Source: Bog-473 sp963781955
GTDB taxonomy: Bacteria; Actinomycetota; Acidimicrobiia; Acidimicrobiales; RAAP-2
Assembly: GCA_963781955.1 (NCBI GenBank)
Contig: CAWAHU010000001.1
Span: 620,001 to 684,000 of the forward strand
DNA length: 64,000 nt
Direction of reading: 5' to 3'
The first letter of the stretch is position 1; every line of letters begins with the position of its first letter. A model generated the notes under the pieces. It searched no databases. It saw only the letters and a program-made list of their open reading frames with translations, and was not told where the DNA came from. Positions 25,276 through 33,755 of this stretch are shown in pieces. The position numbers and the translations under genes were made by a program.

Positions 25276-26210
25276 GCGCGGCGTCCTACGAGCGGCTGCT
25301 CCGGTGCTATCCGCCCCGGTGGCGGGCGCGCTACGGCGACGAGATGACCGCGTTGCTCGAGGACACCCACGCCGGCGGCCGGCCCCCGGTGCGGGTCTGC
25401 ATCGGGTTGGCCCGCACCGGGCTGGCCGAGCGCGTGCGCGAGGCGGGGCTCGCCGGACCGACGCCCGACCCGGCGCGGCGGCTGCGCAGCGCGTCACTCG
25501 TGGTCCTCTGCGGGTGGTCGGCGTTCGTGCTCGGCGGGTGCCTGTTCGCCAAGTTCTCCGACAACTGGGTGGCCGGTACGCCGCCGGCCGACCGCTGGGT
25601 GCCCTCCGCCGCCTACGACGTAGTCGCCGTCAGCGGTGTGATCGGGTGCGCCGCCGTGCTGGGCGCCGCTCTGGCCGTGGGGCCCGCCTTCTGGCGTCTG
25701 ATGGCCGGGGGCGGCTGGGCGTCGGTCCGCCGTCGGTTCGCGTGGGCAGCGGCGTCCCTGGCGGGGGCTGTCGTCCTCGCCGCCGCCACCGTGGCCTGGG
25801 CGCACCGGCTGAACGCGCCGCAGCGCAACGGGATGATCCCCGGGTACAGCGCGCTGGCGGCCGTGACCGCTCTGGCGGGCGTCATCGCGCTCCTCTGCGC
25901 GACGGTCGCCGCGGTGGCGGTGGGCCGCCGGATCGCGCTGTCGACACGCGCATCTCGTCGGCTCGGCGTGCTGGCGTTGGGGCTCACGGGGCTGATGGTC
26001 GGGGTCCTCGCCGGCATTGTGGCCTGGTGGGTGGCCGAGGCCGTGCACGCGCCTTGGGTGCTCGGTCGCGGCATTGGTGGGCACGCGTTCTCGTCACCCG
26101 CGGCGCCGCCGGTCCTGCTCGTCGCGGGCCTCAACATGGTGGTCGGCCTGGCGCTCGCCACATGGGGCGCGTCGCGCCTCGTGTCGCCGTTGCGTTCACA
26201 TCCTTCCTGA
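25272..26210 (+). CDS. polytopic membrane protein co-transcribed with PadR
   Basis: A 312-residue protein. The soluble N-terminus YERLLRCYPPRWRARYGDEM (RLL..YP..wR.rYG.E) is a motif often found next to PadR regulators. About six to seven hydrophobic helices follow, between about 75 and 305. GTG 25272 overlaps the padR stop. Function is unknown; a sensory or drug-responsive membrane role under PadR control is a guess. No catalytic motif is visible. Confidence 0.75.
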   Translation: MSAASYERLLRCYPPRWRARYGDEMTALLEDTHAGGRPPVRVCIGLARTGLAERVREAGLAGPTPDPARRLRSASLVVLCGWSAFVLGGCLFAKFSDNWVAGTPPADRWVPSAAYDVVAVSGVIGCAAVLGAALAVGPAFWRLMAGGGWASVRRRFAWAAASLAGAVVLAAATVAWAHRLNAPQRNGMIPGYSALAAVTALAGVIALLCATVAAVAVGRRIALSTRASRRLGVLALGLTGLMVGVLAGIVAWWVAEAVHAPWVLGRGIGGHAFSSPAAPPVLLVAGLNMVVGLALATWGASRLVSPLRSHPS

Positions 26211-26342
26211 GCGGTGGGCAAGCGCCGATACGAACACGCAACGGGCGCGCAAAACGCTTCAGGCCGTCCTGCCCGCGCTCCGATTCGATGAACAGGGATG
26301 ACGTGCCGACGTTGTGCACGAGCCCGGCGAAGGGGGAGCCGG

Positions 26343-26825
26343 ATGGAACGCTTCGACGAGACCTGGGAGTACGACCCAGAGTTCGGCGCGGAGCTCGACG
26401 AGGCGTTCGGACCGCCGCTCGACGCCGGCAGCGACCCGGAGGAGTTCTACCTGAGCTTGCTTCCGGACGAGGATCGCTGCCGCCTCTGGCCCGAGAGCGT
26501 CTGGGAGTTCCCGACCCACGAGCCCGCCTCGGGGACCGGGCCGCTCCTCTTCACCGAGCCCCACGCCGAGGCTGAGCTCGGCCGCGAGATCCGGCTGTCC
26601 GAGCTGTGGGGGCGCTGCGAGGGCGGGTCGTTCCCGATGACCGAGTTCCTCGAGCTGGCCACCCTGGTGACCGAGGTTGGTGGCGTGCCTGGGTCCGTGT
26701 GCGCCGACTGCGTCATGCTGCACCGGCCGACGACACCCGACAACTGGGCATTGGGCACCACCGACCTGTGCCGGGCGCACCTGCGCTTCCGCCTGGGGCA
26801 CGCCAAGATCGACCGCTCCACATAG
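26343..26825 (+). CDS. hypothetical acidic protein with CADC motif
   Basis: A 160-residue protein from ATG 26343, with an AGGGGGAGC stretch before it. The N-terminal half is very acidic (DETWEYDPEFGAELDEAFG). The C-terminal half has VCADCVMLHRP and TTDLCRAHLRF, which could form a Cys/His zinc site. Codon third positions are strongly GC-biased, consistent with a real gene. I do not recognise the family. Confidence 0.6.
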   Translation: MERFDETWEYDPEFGAELDEAFGPPLDAGSDPEEFYLSLLPDEDRCRLWPESVWEFPTHEPASGTGPLLFTEPHAEAELGREIRLSELWGRCEGGSFPMTEFLELATLVTEVGGVPGSVCADCVMLHRPTTPDNWALGTTDLCRAHLRFRLGHAKIDRST

Positions 26826-26900
26826 CACCGCTCCTCGCTGCACGCCCGGGCTCACCGGCGCACTATCGCGGCGTTCGGACCGGTGGGGCAGAATGACCTC

Positions 26901-27419
26901 GTGACGTTGGCCGCGCGGGTCTCTGCGGCATCACACCTGACCGGGACCTTCGTGCTCCGCTCGGGCCGCACGGCGGACCACTACTTCGACAAGTACCGCT
27001 TCGAGTCGGATCCCGCCCTCCTGGCCGACATCGTCGAGGCGCTGGTCCCACTGGTGCCGGGCGGGACCGAGGGACTGGCGGGACTCGAGCTCGGCGGTGT
27101 CCCGCTGGCCACGATGCTGTCGTCGGCGACCGGCCTGCCGGCGTACTTCGTCCGCAAGGCGCCGAAGAAGTACGGCACCGAGCGCGTCTGTGAAGGGGGC
27201 GACGTGGCGGGGCGTCGCCTCCTCGTGATCGAGGACGTGGTGACCACCGGTGGGCAGATCGCGCTCTCGACCCAGGACCTGCGGGCGGAGGGAGCGCTGG
27301 TGGAGCACGCCCTGTGTGTCATCGACCGCGAAGGCGGGGGAGCGGGCGTGGCGGCCGCCGAGGGTGTGGAGCTCCACGCGCTGTTCACCATGCGCGATCT
27401 CGAGGAGTCCGGGAGCTGA
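26901..27419 (+). CDS. pyrE: orotate phosphoribosyltransferase
   Basis: Transfers orotate to PRPP to give OMP in pyrimidine synthesis. A 172-residue protein with GTFVLRSGRTADHYFDKYRF at the N-terminus, KAPKKYG (the PRPP/Lys loop), and the PRPP-binding VIEDVVTTGGQIA. GTG 26901 is preferred because CAGAAT ends 6 nt upstream and family members begin close to LAARV. GTG 26883 would add six residues. Monocistronic, with no other pyr genes nearby. Confidence 0.92.
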   Translation: MTLAARVSAASHLTGTFVLRSGRTADHYFDKYRFESDPALLADIVEALVPLVPGGTEGLAGLELGGVPLATMLSSATGLPAYFVRKAPKKYGTERVCEGGDVAGRRLLVIEDVVTTGGQIALSTQDLRAEGALVEHALCVIDREGGGAGVAAAEGVELHALFTMRDLEESGS

Positions 27420-27461
27420 GGCTGGGCGGGTCGCGGGGGCCCGGTCCCAGGTAGACGCATG

Positions 27462-27484
27462 ATTTCGACAATGATTGTTGAAAT
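27462..27484. promoter_or_regulatory. Fur/PerR-type box
   Basis: A 23-bp dyad, ATTTCGACAATGATTGTTGA then AAT, symmetric about the central base except for one mismatched pair (G/T positions 6 and 18). It is AT-rich in a very GC-rich background and overlaps the -35 of the downstream regulator. The inner ACAATnATTGT matches the general Fur-family palindrome pattern. Confidence 0.75.
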
Positions 27485-27505
27485 GTTCCCCGCCGCCGGT
27501 ATGGT
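27478..27505 (+). promoter_or_regulatory. promoter of the Fur-family gene
   Basis: TTGAAA (27478-27483) and TATGGT (27500-27505) with a 16-nt spacer. ATG 27515 is 9 nt past the -10. The Fur-like box covers the -35, so autorepression is likely. Confidence 0.7.
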
Positions 27506-27514
27506 GAGGGCGTC

Positions 27515-27949
27515 ATGCAGTCGCCCGAGGCCCTGACCGATCTCTTCCGTGCGCACGGACGCAAGATCACGGCGCAGCGCCAGTGCATCTTTCGCGCGCT
27601 CGAGGGCGACGTCACCCATCCCTCGGCCGAGCGCGTGCACGAGAAGGTACGCGGCGAGATGCCCAACGTGTCGCTCAAGACCGTCTACCAGACGCTGAAC
27701 GACCTGGCCGACCTGGGGGCCATCGCCGTCCTCGACGTCGGAACCGGCTCGGCCCGCTTCGACCCCAACGTCGAGACCGCCCACCACCACCTCGTCTGCC
27801 GCCGTTGCGGCAAGGTGCGCGACTTCAGCGCCTCGTTCGCCGGGCTGCAGGTTTCGCGCCGGGCCGCACAGGGCTTCGACGTCGACAGCGCCGAGGTCGT
27901 CTTCCGGGGGTTGTGCGACGACTGCAAGCGATCTCACGAGCACCACTAA
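27515..27949 (+). CDS. Fur-family metalloregulator (PerR-like)
   Basis: A 144-residue protein with a winged helix (ITAQRQCIFRALEGDVTHPS, then VSLKTVYQTLNDLADLGAI) and a dimerisation domain holding HHHLVCRRCGKVRDF and LCDDCKRS. The two CxxC pairs form the structural zinc site. PerR versus Fur cannot be settled by eye, but the next genes are rubrerythrin, an Fe-S protein and DUF3501, which favours peroxide sensing. It likely controls this whole block through the box at its promoter. Confidence 0.88.
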   Translation: MQSPEALTDLFRAHGRKITAQRQCIFRALEGDVTHPSAERVHEKVRGEMPNVSLKTVYQTLNDLADLGAIAVLDVGTGSARFDPNVETAHHHLVCRRCGKVRDFSASFAGLQVSRRAAQGFDVDSAEVVFRGLCDDCKRSHEHH

Positions 27950-28031
27950 CCACCAGCACCAGGAACAACCAGCAGCGACTCACGCAGGAACACCACAAAC
28001 CAGCACACACGGGAAAGGAACACCAACCGAA
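27950..28031 (+). promoter_or_regulatory. A/C-rich leader before rubrerythrin
   Basis: An 80-nt spacer almost free of T and dominated by CCA, CAC and AAC triplets, ending in GGGAAAGGA upstream of ATG 28032. The composition differs sharply from its neighbours and should be unstructured in RNA, fitting a translation-enhancing leader. No promoter hexamers are obvious, so read-through from the regulator gene is likely. Confidence 0.45.
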
Positions 28032-28451
<420 letters not shown>

Positions 28452-28464
28452 CGATCCCCCCACC

Positions 28465-29793
28465 GTGACCGCCACCTACGACCCGACGGACCGGTCGTAC
28501 TTCGACCCGGCGGCGCTCCGCGAGGAGCTCGACCGCGTCTTCGACCTGTGCCACGGGTGCCGGCTGTGCTTCAACCTGTGCCCGTCGTTCCCGACGTTGT
28601 TCGACTTCATCGACGATCACGACGGGGAGGTCGCCGCGCTGAGCGACGCCGAGCGGGACCAGGTCGTCGACGAGTGCTACCAGTGCAAGCTCTGCTACGT
28701 GAAGTGCCCCTACGTGCCCCCGCACGAGTGGGAGCTCGACTTCCCGCGGCTCATGAGCCGGGTGCACGCGGTGCGCCAGAAGCAGGGCGTCGGGGTCAAG
28801 GGCCGGCTCACCGACCAGTTCCTGGCCCGCACCGATGCCATGGGCAAGGTCTCGGTCCTGGCGGCGCCGGTGGTCAACCGCGCCACCGGGACGCCCGGGT
28901 CCTGGACGCGCCGCCTCATGGAGAAGACCGTGGGGATGGCGTCGGAGCGCCTCCTGCCGCCCTATGCAAGGCAGCGCTTCACCACGTGGTTCACGCGCCG
29001 TCGCTCTCCGAAGGCCGGCGGTGGGACCGCGGGGTCCGTCACGGTGTTCCCCACCTGCTTCGTCGAGTACATGGAACCCTCCGTCGGGCGCGCCGTGGTC
29101 GACGTGTACGAGCACAACGGCGTGGCCTGCAGCCTGCCCGAGGGCACCAAGTGCTGCGGCGCGCCCTGGCTCCACTCGGGGAACGTGGGAGAGTTCACCA
29201 AGGCGGCCAAGCGCAACGTGGCTGCGCTGGCCGCCGAGGTGCGGGCAGGGCGCGACGTCATCGTGGCGCAGCCGACGTGCGCCTACGTGCTGAAGCGGGA
29301 CTACCCGATCTATGCCAAGGGGCCCGACGCCGACCTGGTGGCGGCGCACACCTTCGACCCGGCCGAGTACCTCATGCGGCGTCACCGCACCGAGGAGGAC
29401 AGCTTCACGCTGCGCCAAGACTTCCCGGGGCGCGACGAGGGCGGCGTGCCCGACGAGGTCACGTACCACGTGGCCTGCCACCTGCAGGCGCAGAACGCCG
29501 GGCTGCGCAGCCGGGACCTGCTCAAGCTGGCGGGCGTCAAGTGCTCCCTGGTCCAGCGCTGCTCGGGCATCGACGGGACATGGGGCTACCGGGCGGAGAA
29601 CTACGACTTGGCCCGCAAGGTGGCTGCGCCCATGGCCAGGGAGATCGAGGCTGCCGGCCACGACGTGGTGTGCGGCGACTGCCACCTGGCGAACGGGGCC
29701 ATTCTCCAGGAGACGGGGACACGTCCCGTGCACCCCATGGAGCTGATGGCCCAGGCCTACGGGGTGCACGACGCCGAGGAGACAGGTCGGTGA
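28465..29793 (+). CDS. GlpC/HdrD-like Fe-S protein with two CCG domains
   Basis: A 442-residue protein. The N-terminal ferredoxin-like part has two [4Fe-4S] motifs, LCHGCRLCFNLCPSFP and ECYQCKLCYVKCPYVPP. Two cysteine-rich CCG domains follow (KCCGAPWLHS; TYHVACHLQAQNAG ... VCGDCHLAN), as in GlpC, GlcF and HdrD, where they bind a noncubane cluster or act in disulphide/quinone electron transfer. The rubrerythrin / Fe-S protein / DUF3501 order is a recurring association, and I infer that it supplies electrons to rubrerythrin. GTG 28465 starts 13 nt after the rubrerythrin stop, and its stop overlaps the next GTG. Confidence 0.87.
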   Translation: MTATYDPTDRSYFDPAALREELDRVFDLCHGCRLCFNLCPSFPTLFDFIDDHDGEVAALSDAERDQVVDECYQCKLCYVKCPYVPPHEWELDFPRLMSRVHAVRQKQGVGVKGRLTDQFLARTDAMGKVSVLAAPVVNRATGTPGSWTRRLMEKTVGMASERLLPPYARQRFTTWFTRRRSPKAGGGTAGSVTVFPTCFVEYMEPSVGRAVVDVYEHNGVACSLPEGTKCCGAPWLHSGNVGEFTKAAKRNVAALAAEVRAGRDVIVAQPTCAYVLKRDYPIYAKGPDADLVAAHTFDPAEYLMRRHRTEEDSFTLRQDFPGRDEGGVPDEVTYHVACHLQAQNAGLRSRDLLKLAGVKCSLVQRCSGIDGTWGYRAENYDLARKVAAPMAREIEAAGHDVVCGDCHLANGAILQETGTRPVHPMELMAQAYGVHDAEETGR

Positions 29794-30422
29794 CCGCCTC
29801 CGCCGGCAGCGCCCCTGTTCTGACGCTCGACGACGTGCTGGACCTGCGCGCCTACGAACGGGTGCGTGAGGACTACCGGGCACGGGTGATCGCCCGCAAG
29901 CGCAACCGGCGGGTGGCCCTCGGCCCGATCATGACCCTGGTCTTCGAGTGCCTCGACACCGTGCGCTTCCAGGTCCAAGAGATGGCCCGGGTCGAGAAGA
30001 TCATCACCGACGAGGCGATCCAGGTCGAGCTCGACATCTACAACCGGCTCCTGCCCTGTGAGGGGGAGCTCTCGGCCACCCTCTTCATCGAGCTGACGTC
30101 GGACAGCGCGCTCCGGGGCTGGCTGCCCCGGCTGGTCGGGATCGAGCGCCACGTGGCGTTCGCCGTCGGTGGGGAACTGGTGGCGGGCGTCGCGGAGGCC
30201 GAGCACGCCGCCGCCCTCACCCGCGAGACCCTCACCCCGGCCGTGCACTACCTGCGGTTCCCCTTCACCGCGGCGCAGGTCGAAGCCTTCCGGGGGGCCG
30301 CCGAGGTGGCGCTGGTGGCCACCCACCCCGAGTACGAGGCACGTACGGAGCTCGCGCCCTCCGTGCGTGAGGAGCTCCTCGGGGACCTCTTGGGCACAAC
30401 AAAGGCGCTATCGATCGGCTGA
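29790..30422 (+). CDS. DUF3501 family protein
   Basis: A 210-residue protein with the DUF3501 features: LTLDDVLDLRAYERVREDYR, then RVALGPIMTLVFECLDTVRFQVQEMARVE and HYLRFPFTAAQ. The family is uncharacterised and recurs beside rubrerythrin and GlpC-like proteins. GTG 29790 overlaps the preceding stop by 4 nt, so it is translationally coupled and likely works with the Fe-S protein. Confidence 0.85.
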   Translation: MTASAGSAPVLTLDDVLDLRAYERVREDYRARVIARKRNRRVALGPIMTLVFECLDTVRFQVQEMARVEKIITDEAIQVELDIYNRLLPCEGELSATLFIELTSDSALRGWLPRLVGIERHVAFAVGGELVAGVAEAEHAAALTRETLTPAVHYLRFPFTAAQVEAFRGAAEVALVATHPEYEARTELAPSVREELLGDLLGTTKALSIG

Positions 30423-30586
30423 CCTGGGACAATTCTGTGCGCGAGACTTTACAGGTGCTCTGGAAGTGCGAGATACTCCACGTTCGCCCTTTTCGGGGTC
30501 TCCCCTTGTCTGTGGTAGCACCGAAAGGGCCTCCGAACAGGGCGAATGCTTCGTATCCGCCTGGTTCCTGACGAGGAAGTGTTCCC

Positions 30587-30826
30587 ATGAGCGCCACCAC
30601 GTGGCGAAAGCAAGCGGCGTGCCGGGGTCTCGACGTCGAGACCTTCTACCCGGTCACCGAGGACGAGGCCGACGCGGCCGAGGCCAAGGCCGTGTGCGCC
30701 GAGTGCCCGGTCCGTCAGGCGTGCTTGGAGCACGCCCTGGCGCACCGCGAGCGCGAGGGCATCTGGGGCGGCATGACGGAGCGGGAGCGCCGGCGGATCG
30801 TGCGCCAGCGTCGCAAGTCGGCCTGA
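30587..30826 (+). CDS. WhiB-family regulator
   Basis: A 79-residue complete WhiB protein. Cys12 (QAACRG), then CAECPVRQAC with three cysteines at 37, 40 and 46 complete the four cluster ligands. GIWGGMTERERRRI is the family turn, and a basic tail (RQRRKSA) binds DNA. GAGGAAG lies 8 nt before ATG 30587. The 164-bp leader upstream has TTGTCT and several weak -10 candidates, so I assign no promoter. This is the second WhiB in the window. Confidence 0.93.
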   Translation: MSATTWRKQAACRGLDVETFYPVTEDEADAAEAKAVCAECPVRQACLEHALAHREREGIWGGMTERERRRIVRQRRKSA

Positions 30827-30832
30827 CACCAC

Positions 30833-30853
30833 CGGGCGCCGCATCCGCGCCCG
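30833..30853. terminator. hairpin between convergent whiB and LCP genes
   Basis: CGGGCGC and GCGCCCG pair over a 7-nt loop in the 35-bp gap between two convergent genes. No T tract. Confidence 0.5.
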
Positions 30854-30861
30854 TACCCGTC

Positions 30862-32529
30862 TCAGCGCGTGCGGGTGGTCGCTGACGCCTGCTTCGCCGT
30901 GTGCTGGGGCGCCGCGCACGGGTACGGGTTCCACGGCTCGGACTGGGTGTTGGTGTAGACGTCCGAGGGGATCGTCGTGGTGGTGGTCGTGGTCGGTCCC
31001 ACCGTGGTGGTGCTCGTCGTCGTGCCCGAGGTGCCCGTCGTGCCCGACCCGTTCACGACGAGCTGCGAGCCCGCCACCTCCAGGGTCACGCTCTTCCCGC
31101 TGAGGCTGACGTCGGGCACCAGGGACACGGGACCGCTGAGCGAAGACTCGAGTGTCGCCGCAGCCTCGCGGCCCGAGGGCCCGTAGAGGATCTCCGAGGG
31201 TGCCCCCGACGTCAGTGGTGCCGTCGCGTCGCCGATCCCGACGACACCGAAGCCTTGGGCCTCGAGGGCCGACGCCGTGGCGTGCGCGATCCCGCTCACC
31301 GTCGATGCGTTCAGCACCTCGACGGTGACCTGGCCGTGGGGCAACGAGGCCACCGTCGTCGTTGTCGCGTGCTTTTGCGTCGTCGTGGTCGCGCTTGGGG
31401 CGGGCGCGGTCCCGATCTGGTTGAAGGCGTCGATTGTCTGTTGCGCGTAGGGCTGTGCCTCCTTGAGCACGGACGCCCCGCCGTCGGTGGTGAAGCCGAT
31501 GGTGGGGAGGGTCTCGGTCACGAGGTGCGACGACGACAGGCCCCGGAAGTCCTGGGCCAGGTTGAACATGTCGCTCTTGGTGAAGGTGTCGTCGATGGTC
31601 AGGTTGCCCACGGCCGCGCCGATGAACGAGTTGATGGTCAGAGGGTTCAGGCTGACGGAGTTGAGCTTGGCCAGCACGGCCCGGAAGAAGGCGTCCTGGC
31701 GCTGGATCCGGCTGAAGTCAGAGAGCCCGTCCGACTCCCAGTAGCCGTTGGAGTCCAGGTAGAAGAGGTGCCGGCTGCGCACCAGCTCCAGGGCCGTGGT
31801 CCCGCTGACCACCTGGCAGCCGGTGGTGGTGACGTGGAGCCCGGTGTAGGCGTCCTTGACCTCGGTGGGGAAGTCCATGGTGACCCCGCCGAGCGCGTTG
31901 ACCATGCCCGAGAACCCGGGGAAGTTCACCGACATGTAGTGGTTGATCGGGATCCCGAGGTTCTTCTCGATCGTCTGGATCAGCAGGTCCGGCCCCGAGT
32001 CGAACGCGGCGTTGATCCGGTTCCAGCCCGAGACCCCCGAGGTGTTGCCCGGGATGTCCACCCAGAGGTCGCGTGGGATGGACAGGACGGTGACCGTCTT
32101 CGCCGCCGGGTCGAAGCGGGCCACCATCGTGACGTCGCTGCGCTGGCCGCCGGCTGTGCCCTCGGTGCCGAAGGCGTTCGCCTGGGTCGAATTGCCGACG
32201 AAGGCGCGGGAGTCCGAGCCGACGAGGAGCAGGTTGAACGGCCGTTGCTGGTTTACCGACGCCGTGTGCACGAGGTGCTTGGCGTGGACCTTCTTGATCT
32301 GGTCGAAGCGGTAGGAGGCGTACACGTAGATGCTGCCTACCCCGAGGGCGGCGACGACCACCACGGAAGCCAGCACGTAGAGGAGCCGTCGCCGCCAGCG
32401 GTGCCGGCGTCGTTGCTCCATGCGGTGCGCCGTGCGCAGCTCCTTCTGGAGCTCGTGCCGGGAGCGGGCGCCGTCGTCGGCGCCGGGCGGGGACGCCGCC
32501 TTGGGGGGCTGAGAGCCGTCGGGAGTCAA
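30862..32529 (-). CDS. LCP-family cell-wall ligase with LytR_C domain
   Basis: A 555-residue protein: cytoplasmic basic N-terminus, one membrane helix (YVLASVVVVAALGVGSIYVY), an LCP catalytic domain (FNLLLVGSDSR; RSDVTMVARFDP; VLSIPRDLWVDIPG; NRINAAF), then a Thr-rich linker, a LytR_C domain (VTVEVLNASTVSGIA) and a second Thr-rich tail. LCP enzymes attach glycopolymers such as arabinogalactan or teichoic acid to peptidoglycan. I place the start at TTG 32529 because TATTTT (32542-32537) ends 7 nt before it. ATG 32421 is the alternative and leaves only a short cytoplasmic tail. Confidence 0.87.
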   Translation of the reverse strand: MTPDGSQPPKAASPPGADDGARSRHELQKELRTAHRMEQRRRHRWRRRLLYVLASVVVVAALGVGSIYVYASYRFDQIKKVHAKHLVHTASVNQQRPFNLLLVGSDSRAFVGNSTQANAFGTEGTAGGQRSDVTMVARFDPAAKTVTVLSIPRDLWVDIPGNTSGVSGWNRINAAFDSGPDLLIQTIEKNLGIPINHYMSVNFPGFSGMVNALGGVTMDFPTEVKDAYTGLHVTTTGCQVVSGTTALELVRSRHLFYLDSNGYWESDGLSDFSRIQRQDAFFRAVLAKLNSVSLNPLTINSFIGAAVGNLTIDDTFTKSDMFNLAQDFRGLSSSHLVTETLPTIGFTTDGGASVLKEAQPYAQQTIDAFNQIGTAPAPSATTTTQKHATTTTVASLPHGQVTVEVLNASTVSGIAHATASALEAQGFGVVGIGDATAPLTSGAPSEILYGPSGREAAATLESSLSGPVSLVPDVSLSGKSVTLEVAGSQLVVNGSGTTGTSGTTTSTTTVGPTTTTTTTIPSDVYTNTQSEPWNPYPCAAPQHTAKQASATTRTR

Positions 32530-32536
32530 GATCAAG

Positions 32537-32566
32537 AAAATACCTGGCCGCGGGGTTCGATAGCCT
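32537..32566. promoter_or_regulatory. back-to-back promoters of LCP and acyl-CoA dehydrogenase genes
   Basis: TATTTT (minus, 32542-32537) and TAGCCT (plus, 32561-32566) are only about 20 bp apart, each 6-7 nt from a start codon (TTG 32529, GTG 32573). Polymerases would compete for the 43-bp intergenic space. Confidence 0.5.
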
Positions 32567-32572
32567 TCATTG

Positions 32573-33748
32573 GTGCACTTCGAACTTCCCGACGAGCTGC
32601 TCGAGCTGCGTGACTCGGTGCGGCGCCTGGCCCAGGACAAGGTGAAACCCCGGGCCCGGGCCATCGACAAGGTGGGGGCCTACCCCCTGGACGTCTTCGA
32701 GGCCTTCCGGGACGCCGGCCTGCTCGGGCTGTGCATCCCCGAGGAGTACGGGGGTTCGGGCGCCGGGATCCTGGGGCTGGCTGTGGCCATCGAGGAGGTC
32801 GCCAAGTACTCCAACACGGCCGCCCTGATGCTCCTGCTCACCCGGTTGCCCACCGGCCCCGTGATGATCGCTGGGACCGAGGAGCAGAAGGCCCGTTACC
32901 TCCCCGGCGTCTGCGACGGCACCCAGCGGGCGGCCTTCGGCTTGTCCGAGCCCCAAGCCGGCAGCGACGTCATGGGCATGCGCACCCGGGGCGTGCCCGA
33001 CACGGGTGTTGCGGGGGGATGGGTCCTCACCGGCACCAAGTGCTGGATGTCGGGTGTGCGCGAGGCCGACTGGTACACGGTCTTCGCCAAGACATCCGAT
33101 CCGTCGAGCCGGGCGCACGACTCGGTGACCGCGTTCATCGTCGAGCGCGCCTGGGACGGGGTCGACGTCGGGCGCACCGACCACAAGATGGGCGTGCGTG
33201 GCGTGGACACCGGCGAGCTCGTCCTGACCGACGTCCACGTCCCGGCCGAGAACGTCATCGGAGAGGTGGGCGGGTTCCGGCTGGCCATGCTCGGGCTGAA
33301 CGCCATGCGCCCGATCGTGGCCGCCCGCGGCATCGGCCTGGCCGAGGGCGCCCTCATGTACGCCACCGACTACGTCCAGCAACGGGCGGCATTCGGCAAG
33401 ACCATCGCCGACTTCCAGGGGATCCAGTGGGAGATCGCCAAGTGCGCCGTGGACATCGAGGCCGCCCGGCTCCTCACCTACCGGGCCGCCGTGATGGCCG
33501 ACGCCGGGCAGTACACGAAGGAGTTCGTGCCCTACCTCTCCATGGCCAAGTACCACGCCACCGAGCTGGCCGTGCGGGCGTCGTCGCTCGCCGTGCAGCT
33601 CCTGGGCGCCGCGGGCTACATGGAGGACCACCCGACCGAGCAGTGGTACCGCGACGCCAAGCAGCTCACCATCGTGGAGGGCACATCGCAGGTCCAGCTC
33701 GGGCTCATCGCCCGGGGCGTGCTCGAACACGACCTGTGGTGGGACTGA
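32573..33748 (+). CDS. acyl-CoA dehydrogenase
   Basis: A 391-residue flavoenzyme of fatty-acid or branched-chain oxidation. It has the N-terminal helical domain (LPDELLELRDSVRRLAQ), the FAD-binding strand signature AAFGLSEPQAGSD, CWMSGVREADWYTVFAKT, and the C-terminal YRDAKQLTIVEGTSQVQLGLIAR. The chain-length class is not clear by eye; EYGGSGAG and the length fit the short/branched-chain group. Start at GTG 32573, 6 nt after a TAGCCT box; TTG 32570 is adjacent. It ends 7 nt before trpD, so the two may share a transcript despite unrelated pathways. Confidence 0.9.
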   Translation: MHFELPDELLELRDSVRRLAQDKVKPRARAIDKVGAYPLDVFEAFRDAGLLGLCIPEEYGGSGAGILGLAVAIEEVAKYSNTAALMLLLTRLPTGPVMIAGTEEQKARYLPGVCDGTQRAAFGLSEPQAGSDVMGMRTRGVPDTGVAGGWVLTGTKCWMSGVREADWYTVFAKTSDPSSRAHDSVTAFIVERAWDGVDVGRTDHKMGVRGVDTGELVLTDVHVPAENVIGEVGGFRLAMLGLNAMRPIVAARGIGLAEGALMYATDYVQQRAAFGKTIADFQGIQWEIAKCAVDIEAARLLTYRAAVMADAGQYTKEFVPYLSMAKYHATELAVRASSLAVQLLGAAGYMEDHPTEQWYRDAKQLTIVEGTSQVQLGLIARGVLEHDLWWD

Positions 33749-33755
33749 ACCGCCG

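Noticed and set aside
28465..28745. Glycerol-3-phosphate dehydrogenase subunit C as the name for the Fe-S protein
   Set aside because: The protein is of GlpC fold, but no GlpA/GlpB are adjacent and the context is rubrerythrin/DUF3501, so a more general name is used.
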